From Myxococcales bacterium (GTDB lineage Bacteria; Myxococcota; Myxococcia; Myxococcales; Myxococcaceae): DNA of 19,797 nucleotides. The stretch is taken from NCBI GenBank assembly GCA_003153055.1, contig PMBV01000204.1:4526-24322 (forward strand), written 5' to 3'. Positions 7,026-13,493 of this stretch are shown here, piece after piece (the first letter of the stretch is position 1; each line of letters opens with the position of its first letter). A program made the translations under genes and the position numbers. The notes beneath the pieces were generated by a model, which did not search any database, had not been told where the DNA came from, and saw only the letters and a program-made list of their open reading frames with translations.

Positions 7026-8221
7026 GTCGATTGGTGAAGTTGGCGGTGAAGCCGGGGTTGGGGCGCCACCTGAGGGCCGGCCACCCCTGGGTGTTCAAGC
7101 GGGCGTTGGAGGAGCTGCCCCGGCTGCCGGCGGGGAGCGTGGTCGACCTCGTCGACGAGGGCCGGTTCGCGGGTCGCGGCTACTTCGACCCGTTCTCGGC
7201 CATCGCCGTGCGGGTGCTGACCACCGACCCTCAGGAGCGCATCGACCAGGCCTTCCTCGAGCGGAGGATCCGCCGCGCCTACCAGAGGAGGCAAGCGCTG
7301 GTCGACCTCACCGACACCGACGCGTACCGGTTGGTGCACGGCGAGGGCGACGAGCTGCCTGGGGTGGTGGTCGACCTCTACGCAGGCACGGCGGTGCTGA
7401 AGCTGTACTCGGCCGGTCTCAAGCCCTTCAAGGAGATGATCGTCGAGGCCCTGGCGACGGTGGTCCCGGGGCTCAAGGGCGTGGTGGGGCGCGACGAGGT
7501 GGGCCGAGACGACGCCGACGTCGACGACGAGGCGGGGAGCGGCCGGTTGCTCGCTGGCGAGGCGCCTCCCAACCCCCTCGCCATCAACGAGCGGGGCGCC
7601 AGGTTTCTGGTCGACGTGTACGGCGGGCAGAAGACCGGGTTCTTCCTCGATCAGCGGGAAAACCGGCACCTGGTGCGGCGCCTCTCGAGGGGTCGGAGCG
7701 TGCTCAACTGCTTCTGCTTCTCGGGCGGCTTTTCGGTGAACGCGGCGCTGGGTGGGGCCTCGGCGGTCTTCTCGGTCGACCAGGACGCCGACGCGGTGGG
7801 CCTCGCCCGGCAGAACTTCAAAGAGAACGGACTCGCCCCCGAGAAGCACGACTTCCTCGCCGCCGACGTCTTCGAGCTGCTCGAGTCCTTCAAGCGCGAA
7901 GGGCGCACCTTCGACCTGGTCATCCTCGATCCGCCGGCCTTCGCCAAGAGCCAGAAGGCCGTGGAGGCCGCGGTGGCAGGGTACGCCTCGCTCAACCGCC
8001 AGGCCCTCGCCGTGGTGGCCAAGGGCGGCCTCCTGTGCACCGCGAGCTGCTCGGCACGGGTGTCGTCGGAGGCCTTCTATGGGGCCGTGAGGGAGGGGGC
8101 GCTCAACGCCGGCGTCGATCTCACCTTGGTGGAAGAGCGCTACCAGCCACCGGATCACCCGGTGCGTCTCCAGTTCCCCGAAGGCAAGTACCTCAAGTTC
8201 GGCGTGCTGCAGGCATGGTGA
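7022..8221 (+). CDS. rlmI: Class I SAM-dependent 23S rRNA m5C methyltransferase (RlmI family, COG1092)
   Basis: A 399-residue enzyme expected to make 5-methylcytosine in 23S rRNA (C1962 in E. coli). An N-terminal PUA-like RNA-binding domain covers about 1-75 (GHPWVFKRALEELP). It is followed by an EEHEE-like linker domain and the Rossmann methyltransferase from about 195. Key motifs are QKTGFFLDQREN (203-214), the SAM-binding loop LNCFCFSGGFSVN (228-240), the SVDQD acidic loop (251-255), DLVILDPPAFAKSQ (298-311) and TASCS (340-344), with Cys343 the likely catalytic cysteine. Length is as expected for RlmI (about 396 residues). An acidic insertion, GRDDADVDDE (161-170), is a local peculiarity. 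GAGGAAAG upstream gives a good ribosome binding site, and the start overlaps the HAD stop by 4 bases. COG1092 has several paralogues, so the exact target base is inferred. Confidence 0.87.
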   Translation: MSRLVKLAVKPGLGRHLRAGHPWVFKRALEELPRLPAGSVVDLVDEGRFAGRGYFDPFSAIAVRVLTTDPQERIDQAFLERRIRRAYQRRQALVDLTDTDAYRLVHGEGDELPGVVVDLYAGTAVLKLYSAGLKPFKEMIVEALATVVPGLKGVVGRDEVGRDDADVDDEAGSGRLLAGEAPPNPLAINERGARFLVDVYGGQKTGFFLDQRENRHLVRRLSRGRSVLNCFCFSGGFSVNAALGGASAVFSVDQDADAVGLARQNFKENGLAPEKHDFLAADVFELLESFKREGRTFDLVILDPPAFAKSQKAVEAAVAGYASLNRQALAVVAKGGLLCTASCSARVSSEAFYGAVREGALNAGVDLTLVEERYQPPDHPVRLQFPEGKYLKFGVLQAW

Positions 8222-8859
8222 CGAAGGGCCAGTACCTCGAGCGGCCCACGTTGATTCCACTCGCGGGAGGCCTGGTGCTCGAGGGCGTGGCCCACCGGGG
8301 TGATCGAGCCGTGGGGCTCTTGATTCTGCCTCCACCGCCCTTCGAGGGCAGTGGCATGGATCACGTGGCGGCGGCGGAGATTGCCTTCGCCACCTCGCGC
8401 GAAGGGCACCCCACGCTGCGCTTCAACTACCGGGGTGTCGGAGGAAGCCAGGGCCAGCAAAGCCGAAGCGCCGAGGCGTGGCTCGAGGACGCGACGGCAG
8501 CCCTCGACCTGGCCATCGACAACGCAAGGGGCACGGGCGCGGTGGTGGCGTCCATTGGGGCCTCCGATGCGGTGGCCCTGGAGCTCGCCGCCCGACGGGA
8601 AGTGGCCGGCCTGGCTCTGGTGAGCCCCAGCGTGGTGCGGCCCGGCGACCTCGCTTTCGGCCCGCTGGCGGTCGTGCTCCCCGAGCTCGAGTTTTCGGCC
8701 GACCTGGCGGCCTGGAGGGCAGCGCTGGAGCGCCTGGACGGGGAGCTCACGGTGGTGTCCCAAGCCACCTCGACGTTCCTGCGCGGTCTGCCGATGGTGG
8801 GCCAGGCAGTGGCTGCCTTGGTGGCCCGGGCATCGCTTGCAACTGCCCGCACCGACTAG
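8215..8859 (+). CDS. Alpha/beta-hydrolase-like protein (COG2945-like) with degenerate catalytic residues
   Basis: A 214-residue protein resembling the short alpha/beta hydrolases of COG2945. It has the early strand AVGLLILPPPPFEGSGMDH, the FNYRGVGGSQG motif (the family's N[YF]RGVG.S.G), and VVASIGASDAVALELA at the nucleophile elbow. Here the usual G-x-S-x-G reads G-A-S-D-A. The region that normally carries the acid (a 'G..D..V' loop) reads VVLPELEFSADL. The family's 'GADHFF.G' histidine site reads QATSTFLRGL, so Asp and His are missing. The frame is intact and the length normal, so I read it as a pseudoenzyme rather than a broken gene. ATG at 8215 overlaps the rlmI stop by 7 bases; GTG at 8218 is an in-frame alternative. 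It ends the operon, and its TAG stop lies inside a possible promoter for the subtilase. Confidence 0.75.
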   Translation: MVTKGQYLERPTLIPLAGGLVLEGVAHRGDRAVGLLILPPPPFEGSGMDHVAAAEIAFATSREGHPTLRFNYRGVGGSQGQQSRSAEAWLEDATAALDLAIDNARGTGAVVASIGASDAVALELAARREVAGLALVSPSVVRPGDLAFGPLAVVLPELEFSADLAAWRAALERLDGELTVVSQATSTFLRGLPMVGQAVAALVARASLATARTD

Positions 8860-8862
8860 AGT
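8837..8862 (+). promoter_or_regulatory. Possible promoter of the subtilase gene
   Basis: TTGCAA (8837-8842) and TAGAGT (8857-8862) have the same 14-base gap as the element at 5069-5094. Predicted transcription from about 8869 leaves an 88-base leader. The -10 overlaps the stop codon of the preceding gene. The short spacing makes this tentative. The leader (8863-8956) shows no riboswitch-like structure that I can recognise. Confidence 0.3.
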
Positions 8863-8956
8863 TCGAGAGCTTCACCGAACTTCATGGCGCGGGGTGGAAC
8901 AGGAGAGAAGATCCAATCGTTTCGATGATCGTTCGTACACGGGCTCGAGGACTGCC

Positions 8957-10873
8957 ATGACCAACCGCTTCTCCCTGCTGTCCCTTGTGGGCCTGGTGTC
9001 GATGATCGGTTGCGCGAAGCCCGAGGGCCAGGGCTCGCACCAGGCCCCGCCCAGCCGCCCCAGCTACCTCACGGGCGACCTGCCTGACGACGTCACCTGG
9101 CACATTCCCGGGGCCATCGTCGTCGACTTCAAAGACGGGACGACGAAGGCCGAGTTCGACGAGTACGAGAAGGCCTGGGGCGTGGATCTCGAGCGGGTGG
9201 ACGACGAAGAGGGCGTGAATAGCGCCATCACCGTCGGCGGCTTCGGGGGCACCGACGACGAGGAGGAGGCCCTGCTCGCCCGCATTCGCAGCGACCCGCA
9301 TGTGGAGGCCGCCGAGCCGCTGATGAAGGTCTCCGCGAGCTGGCTGCCGAATGATCCGCTGTTCGAGAAGCAGTGGAACCTCAAGATGATCAACATGCCC
9401 AAGGCGTGGGACAAGGCGCGGGGGAAGGGCGTGGTGGTGGCGGTGCTCGACACCGGCATCGCCTGGGAGAACCACGACGACTTCGTGCGGGTGCCCGATC
9501 TCGACGGTGCCCGGTTCGTCGAGGGCTACGACTTCATCAACGATGACAAGCACGCCAACGACGATCACGGCCACGGCACCCACGTGGCTGGCACCATCGC
9601 GCAGGTCACCAACAACAAGGAGGGCGTCGCGGGCATCGCCTTCGAGGCCACGCTGATGCCGGTGAAGGTGCTGGATCACTTCGGCTCGGGCAATACGGCC
9701 GAAATCTCCGACGCCATTCGTTGGGCGGCGGACCATGGCGCCAAGGTCATCAACATGTCGCTGGGCGGTGGCGGCCGCTCGGTGGTGATGGAGCACGCGG
9801 TCGAGTACGCCAGGGCCAAGGGCGTGGTGGTCGTCTGCGCTGCGGGGAACGGCGGCCGTGGCGTGGTGGAGTTTCCCGCGGCCTACCCCGGCGCGGTGGC
9901 CGTCGGCGCGGTCGGGCCCACGGGGGCTCGGGCGCCGTATTCGTCGTGGGGCAAGGAGCTCGACATCGCCGCTCCTGGTGGCGACAAGTCCCGAGGCGAG
10001 GAGGGGGGCATCGTTCAGAACACCATCGACCCTCAGCACGTTGGCAAGGCCGTCTACGCCTCGTACCAGGGCACCAGCATGGCGACGCCCCACGTGGCCG
10101 GAGTGGCGGCGCTCCTGTGGTCGGCTGGGGCCAAGAGCGCTGAGCAGGTGGAAAAGGCCTTGTTCGCCAGCGCACGCCCGCCCAGTGGCTCCACCGGGTG
10201 GACCGAGCAGTACGGTTACGGGGTGATCGACGCCGACGCGGCCCTGGTGGCGCTCAAGCAGCTCCGGGGCGCCGATGTGACCGAGCTCCTCCCCGATGAG
10301 GTCCAGGCGGCCCGGGAGCACGCCCAGAGCGCGAGCGCGTCGGGGTCGCCGGTGAGCGCCATGGCGTACACGGCGGCTGACTGGAAGGCGTTCGCCTGGG
10401 GCGTGGCGCTCCTCGCCTTCGTGCTCCTCACCCTGGGCAAGAAGGAGCGGCCGGGGTTGCTCAACATCCTCCTCAAGCCGGGTTTCTTCCTGCCCTTGCT
10501 CCTGACCTCGGTGGGCGTCTTCTTCATGCAGTACGTGGCCCAGCCCAGCGAGGTGACGACGGCGCTGGCGCTCCCGCTGCCCGACTGGCTCAACCGCATC
10601 ATCTTCGGCCGGGGGAGCCTCGCCAACCCGCTCGTCTACAGCGCGGCGATACCAGTGGTGGGCACGCTTTTCGCGCTTCGTTTCAAGTCCTGGAGGTCGG
10701 TCGTGGGAGGGCTGGCCATCGGCTTCGGGGGGATCCTCGCCTACTCGGCCTGGGCCCACTCCCCCGCGCTGGCATGGCTGCCGTTCACCTTCCTCGCCAT
10801 TCCCTGGCTGTTGACCAACGCCCTGGTCTGCCTCTTCATCGCTCGGGCGATGCTGAAGAAGGCGGCCCTATGA
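8957..10873 (+). CDS. Lipoprotein subtilisin-like protease (S8) with C-terminal membrane domain
   Basis: A 638-residue protein. A lipoprotein signal (MTNRFSLLSLVGLVSMIGC, Cys19) is followed by a propeptide/I9-like region at about 45-125 (IPGAIVVDFKDGTT to DPHVEAAEP), then the S8 catalytic domain. The triad is Asp165 in VAVLDTGIAW, His206 in DHGHGTHVAG and Ser374 in GTSMATPHVAG, with oxyanion Asn298 in CAAGNGG. After a linker rich in Ala and Ser (445-470) come about five hydrophobic helices at 477-494, 509-528, 557-575, 582-600 and 604-628. Subtilases usually lack such a tail, and a lipoprotein anchor plus a helical inner-membrane domain is a strange combination: the protease domain would be held at the periplasmic face. 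ATG 8957 is preceded by GAGG with 6-base spacing. The stop overlaps the next gene as ATGA. Confidence 0.9.
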   Translation: MTNRFSLLSLVGLVSMIGCAKPEGQGSHQAPPSRPSYLTGDLPDDVTWHIPGAIVVDFKDGTTKAEFDEYEKAWGVDLERVDDEEGVNSAITVGGFGGTDDEEEALLARIRSDPHVEAAEPLMKVSASWLPNDPLFEKQWNLKMINMPKAWDKARGKGVVVAVLDTGIAWENHDDFVRVPDLDGARFVEGYDFINDDKHANDDHGHGTHVAGTIAQVTNNKEGVAGIAFEATLMPVKVLDHFGSGNTAEISDAIRWAADHGAKVINMSLGGGGRSVVMEHAVEYARAKGVVVVCAAGNGGRGVVEFPAAYPGAVAVGAVGPTGARAPYSSWGKELDIAAPGGDKSRGEEGGIVQNTIDPQHVGKAVYASYQGTSMATPHVAGVAALLWSAGAKSAEQVEKALFASARPPSGSTGWTEQYGYGVIDADAALVALKQLRGADVTELLPDEVQAAREHAQSASASGSPVSAMAYTAADWKAFAWGVALLAFVLLTLGKKERPGLLNILLKPGFFLPLLLTSVGVFFMQYVAQPSEVTTALALPLPDWLNRIIFGRGSLANPLVYSAAIPVVGTLFALRFKSWRSVVGGLAIGFGGILAYSAWAHSPALAWLPFTFLAIPWLLTNALVCLFIARAMLKKAAL

Positions 10874-11088
10874 AGCTCTCAGGCAAGGTGTCGTTTCGCG
10901 ACCTCGAGACGGGTGTGTGGGTGCTGGAGGCCGATGACGGGCAGACGTACCTGCTGGCCGGCGGAGATCGAAAGCTGAAGAAGAACGGCGCCCGCATCGA
11001 GGTCGAGGGCGACGTGGATCGAGACTCGGTGACCCTGGCGATGGTGGGGCCGCGGCTCGTGGTGAAACGGTACAACCTCATTCCCTGA
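10870..11088 (+). CDS. Small OB-fold-like protein (DUF5818-like)
   Basis: A 72-residue soluble protein beginning MKLSGKVSFRDLETGVWVLE and continuing DDGQTYLLAGGDRKLKKNG, then IEVEGDVDRDSVTLAMVG. The pattern 'G.V..R....W.L...DG..Y.L.......G..V.V.G' is that of DUF5818-like and other small single-OB-fold proteins. Its ATG overlaps the subtilase stop by four bases, so the two are translationally coupled and it may assist or modulate the protease; that is inference. It has no signal peptide and so would be cytoplasmic, on the other side of the membrane from the protease domain. Its 3' end overlaps the convergent methyltransferase gene by 11 bases. Confidence 0.7.
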   Translation: MKLSGKVSFRDLETGVWVLEADDGQTYLLAGGDRKLKKNGARIEVEGDVDRDSVTLAMVGPRLVVKRYNLIP

Positions 11089-11914
11089 CGGAACCCGCCG
11101 CGTCGAGGCGCACCTTGGCTCGGCGCAGGTGCTCGGGGCTGACGCCGCAACACCCGCCCAGCCAGCGAGCGCCCGCGGCCCTGAGCTCCACCAGCAATTG
11201 GGCGAAGGCCTCGGGGCTCGCCAACGCGCCTGGGAGGCCCGCGGAGGGCCTGACGACCAGGGGAACGCCCAACTCGCCGACCTCGCGCAGGGCCTCAGCC
11301 AGCGGAGCGTCGGGCATCGTGCAGTTCACCCCGACGGCCGAGGCTCCGAGCGCCACCAGGGAGCGGAGGGCCGGGCCGAGCGCTCCCGGGCGTGTCAGCT
11401 CGGTGGAGGGCGGGCTCAACGTCAGCACCACCGGGAGGTCGGTGGTCCGCATGGCCGAGAGGGCGATGGTGGCCTCCTCGAGGCTCCACTGACTCTCGAC
11501 CCACAACAGGTCGACCCCAGCGTCACTGAGGGCGCCTGCCGCGGCCGCGTACCAGCGCTCGACCTCGACCCGAGGGACGTTCGGGTTTCGTGGGGTGACG
11601 AGGCCCGTCGGCCCCACTGAGCCGGCGAGCAGGGCGTGAGGCGCGTGGCGCCGTGCAACGTCGACCGCTGCCTGGGCGATCGCGCCGACCGAGGTCTCGA
11701 TGCCGGCCGCGGCGAGCCGGGGGGACGCGAGGTTGAACGTGCAGCTCAGCACCAGCTCGGCTCCCGCCGAGGCGTGGGCGGCGTGTACCTCACCGACGTC
11801 TTCTGGGCGCTCGAGGATCCACCGCTCCGGCAGCTCACCCCACCGGAGCCCCTTGGCGAAGAGCTCCGTTCCCATCGCTCCGTCGAGCAGTTCGATCTCA
11901 GGCAGCATCGGCAT
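11078..11914 (-). CDS. Homocysteine S-methyltransferase family protein
   Basis: A 278-residue (beta/alpha)8 enzyme expected to transfer a methyl group to homocysteine, giving methionine. Motifs are LLDGAMGTELFAKGL (9-23), SCTFNLASPRL (57-67), LAGSVGPTG (96-104), LLWVESQWSLEEA (136-148), and the three zinc ligands Cys198 in GVNCTM and Cys255/Cys256 in LGGCCGVSPEH. The frame extends upstream to 12043, but that part overlaps the divergent zinc-ribbon gene. ATG at 11914, giving MPMLPEIELLDG, or ATG at 11908 fits the family start; AGGG lies nine bases before the first. Family members use S-methylmethionine, betaine or S-adenosylmethionine, or are the substrate domain of MetH. The small size and isolated gene suggest an MmuM-like role, but the donor is not determined. 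Confidence 0.85.
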   Translation of the reverse strand: MPMLPEIELLDGAMGTELFAKGLRWGELPERWILERPEDVGEVHAAHASAGAELVLSCTFNLASPRLAAAGIETSVGAIAQAAVDVARRHAPHALLAGSVGPTGLVTPRNPNVPRVEVERWYAAAAGALSDAGVDLLWVESQWSLEEATIALSAMRTTDLPVVLTLSPPSTELTRPGALGPALRSLVALGASAVGVNCTMPDAPLAEALREVGELGVPLVVRPSAGLPGALASPEAFAQLLVELRAAGARWLGGCCGVSPEHLRRAKVRLDAAGSVRE

Positions 11915-11945
11915 GGCACCATACCCTGAGGACGGAAGAACTCGT

Positions 11946-11974
11946 TTGACACCGAGAGGAGGGTGACCTTTCGT
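11946..11974 (+). promoter_or_regulatory. Putative promoter of the zinc-ribbon gene
   Basis: A consensus -35 TTGACA (11946-11951) is followed after 17 bases by TTTCGT (11969-11974), a poor -10. Transcription would begin about at the ATG at 11982 (7 bases between the -10 and the ATG), implying a leaderless mRNA. The only strong Shine-Dalgarno-like run here (GAGGAGGG, 11956-11963) is about 18 bases from the ATG, too far for standard use. Confidence 0.35.
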
Positions 11975-11981
11975 CTCCGCC

Positions 11982-12380
11982 ATGGACTGCCCCCGATGCA
12001 AGACAGAGCTGAAGCCCGCCAAGCTGAGCGAAGCAGCCATCACCTACAGCGCGAGCTCCTGCCCGGCGTGCAAGGGCTCGTGGGTGAGCTCGGAGCAACT
12101 CTCGCAGATCGAGATGGATGAGAAGGCCGCCCTCATCGAGTTCCGGAGCATTCCCGGGAGCGCCGAGCAACGGACGCCGCTCGCCTGCCCCGAGTGCGCC
12201 AAGACGATGGAGAAGGTCGTCAGCGAGCGCGACGCCAAGGTGGTGGTGGACGTCTGCCGGCCCTGCGGAAAGGCGTGGCTCGACGCTGGAGAGATCGACG
12301 CCATTCGAACCGACAGCCTGGTGGCCTCCGTCACTCAGCTGTTTCGGTGGATGAAGTCACACCAGTCACCGAGGCGCTGA
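11982..12380 (+). CDS. Double zf-TFIIB-type zinc-ribbon protein
   Basis: A 132-residue cytoplasmic protein with two TFIIB-like zinc ribbons. The first uses Cys3/Cys6 (MDCPRCKTEL) and Cys27/Cys30 (SSCPACKGSWVSSEQL). The second uses Cys69/Cys72 (LACPECAKTM) and Cys92/Cys95 (DVCRPCGKAWLDAGEID). The CP.C.G.W.D..EL signature after the second CxxC pair is that of the Pfam zf-TFIIB family, common in bacteria and without a defined role; nucleic acid or protein binding is assumed. Two copies in one small protein suggest an internal duplication, with about 35 residues between them. It is divergent from the homocysteine methyltransferase gene (67-base gap) and ends 7 bases from the convergent CPBP gene. 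Confidence 0.87.
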   Translation: MDCPRCKTELKPAKLSEAAITYSASSCPACKGSWVSSEQLSQIEMDEKAALIEFRSIPGSAEQRTPLACPECAKTMEKVVSERDAKVVVDVCRPCGKAWLDAGEIDAIRTDSLVASVTQLFRWMKSHQSPRR

Positions 12381-12387
12381 GGTCGCT

Positions 12388-13461
12388 TCAGTTGCGCTCG
12401 TGGCGGGCCGGAGTCATGAGCGAGCGAGCGTCGTAGTACTCCTCGAGGGGCACTTCTCCGGCACGGGCCCGGGCGCGGAGCGTGACGAGCTCGGGAGCGC
12501 TGGCCAGCTCCTTGGGCAGCGGGTGGGTCGCGTCGTAGAGGCGCAGGGTGACGCCCCGCCAGTCGAGCGTCGTCACCAGGCTCACCACCAGCGCGCCCGT
12601 GAGCAGGAAGGGCAGGGCCCCGCGCCAGAGGGGCACCGGTGGGGCGACCGCCTCGTCTTCGGCGGGGTGAGGAGCGAGGAGCCGGCCATGGGCCAGGCGG
12701 GCGAACCCGAGGAGCCCTACGTTGCCCACGAGCGCCAGCGCGACGAGGAGCTTCAAGGGAACCTCGCTCTCCTCGGCTCCCTGACTGAAGAGGAAGAGCA
12801 CCGTCGCGACGGCGTTGTTGACGGCATGGGCGGCGATGCCCGGCCACAGCGAGCCGCTGCGCCACGCCAGGAGCCCGAACAGCACTCCGAGCTCGAGGCG
12901 GGCGGCGAAACCGACCGGATCGAGGTGGAACCCGCTGAAGAGGACGGCGGTCACCACGATGGCGACTGGCGGGCTGAGCTTTGACATGAGGCCGCGCTGC
13001 ACCACGCCCCGGAAGAAGAATTCTTCGCACACCGGCGCCGCGAGGCTGATGCCAGACACGAAGACGACGCGCTCGAGGGTCGACTGGTTGGCGAAGAGCT
13101 GGGCGCCGTCGAACCGCTCCAGGAGCTCCCGTGGGAAGGCCCGCTGGGCGGCGGCCATCAACGGCACGGCCCACCCGGCGTAGTTGAACAGCCCCATGGC
13201 CGCGCCCAGCCCGATGGACGCCGGCGTCGCGGAGTCGAGGCCCGTCACCCGAGCGGGCGGCCGCCCCAAGCCCCCCAGCACCACGAAGGGGAAGCCGAAG
13301 AAGACGATGAGCTCGGTGAACCAGACTCCGGCGGCGGGGTTGAGCAGCTGCACCGGCCCGCCGAGCGAGACGAAGGCGGCGAAGACGGCCACCGTCAAGC
13401 CCAGCGCCAGCGAAAGCCGGGGGATGCCTCCAGGGCTGGGCGGTGGGTCAAGTTCGGGCAC
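12388..13461 (-). CDS. CPBP-family intramembrane metalloprotease with C-terminal extension
   Basis: A 357-residue polytopic membrane protein of the CPBP (CAAX protease and bacteriocin-processing, formerly abortive infection Abi) family. The three active-site motifs are intact: EEFFFR (146-151; Glu146, Glu147, Arg151), FSGFH with His179 (176-180 region), and HAVNN with His212 and Asn216. There are about eight hydrophobic segments. Beyond the usual core lies an extra helix (GALPFLLTGALVVSLVTTL, 281-299) followed by a soluble, charged tail (300-357) that I cannot assign. The start is a GTG at 13461 with no clear ribosome binding site, only 32 bases from the divergent MoxR start, so both genes must share promoter DNA. 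Bacterial CPBP proteins process signal or bacteriocin-like peptides or give immunity; the substrate here is unknown. Confidence 0.85.
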   Translation of the reverse strand: MPELDPPPSPGGIPRLSLALGLTVAVFAAFVSLGGPVQLLNPAAGVWFTELIVFFGFPFVVLGGLGRPPARVTGLDSATPASIGLGAAMGLFNYAGWAVPLMAAAQRAFPRELLERFDGAQLFANQSTLERVVFVSGISLAAPVCEEFFFRGVVQRGLMSKLSPPVAIVVTAVLFSGFHLDPVGFAARLELGVLFGLLAWRSGSLWPGIAAHAVNNAVATVLFLFSQGAEESEVPLKLLVALALVGNVGLLGFARLAHGRLLAPHPAEDEAVAPPVPLWRGALPFLLTGALVVSLVTTLDWRGVTLRLYDATHPLPKELASAPELVTLRARARAGEVPLEEYYDARSLMTPARHERN

Positions 13462-13478
13462 GAGCAGGTCCTGCCGTC

Positions 13479-13486
13479 GTTATACT
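13479..13486. promoter_or_regulatory. Overlapping divergent -10 elements (bidirectional promoter)
   Basis: The top strand has TATACT at 13481-13486, exactly 7 bases before the GTG of the MoxR gene. The same bases read on the bottom strand give TATAAC at 13484-13479, 17 bases before the GTG of the CPBP gene. The core GTTATAC is nearly symmetrical. Neither side has a good -35. It is the only AT-rich stretch in the 32-base gap. Confidence 0.5.
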
Positions 13487-13493
13487 CGGCCTC

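Noticed and set aside
8882..10759. 625-codon minus-strand open frame
   Set aside because: It is exactly antisense to the subtilase gene, whose catalytic motifs are complete. The translation is His/Arg/Gly-rich without motifs, typical of GC-rich shadow frames.
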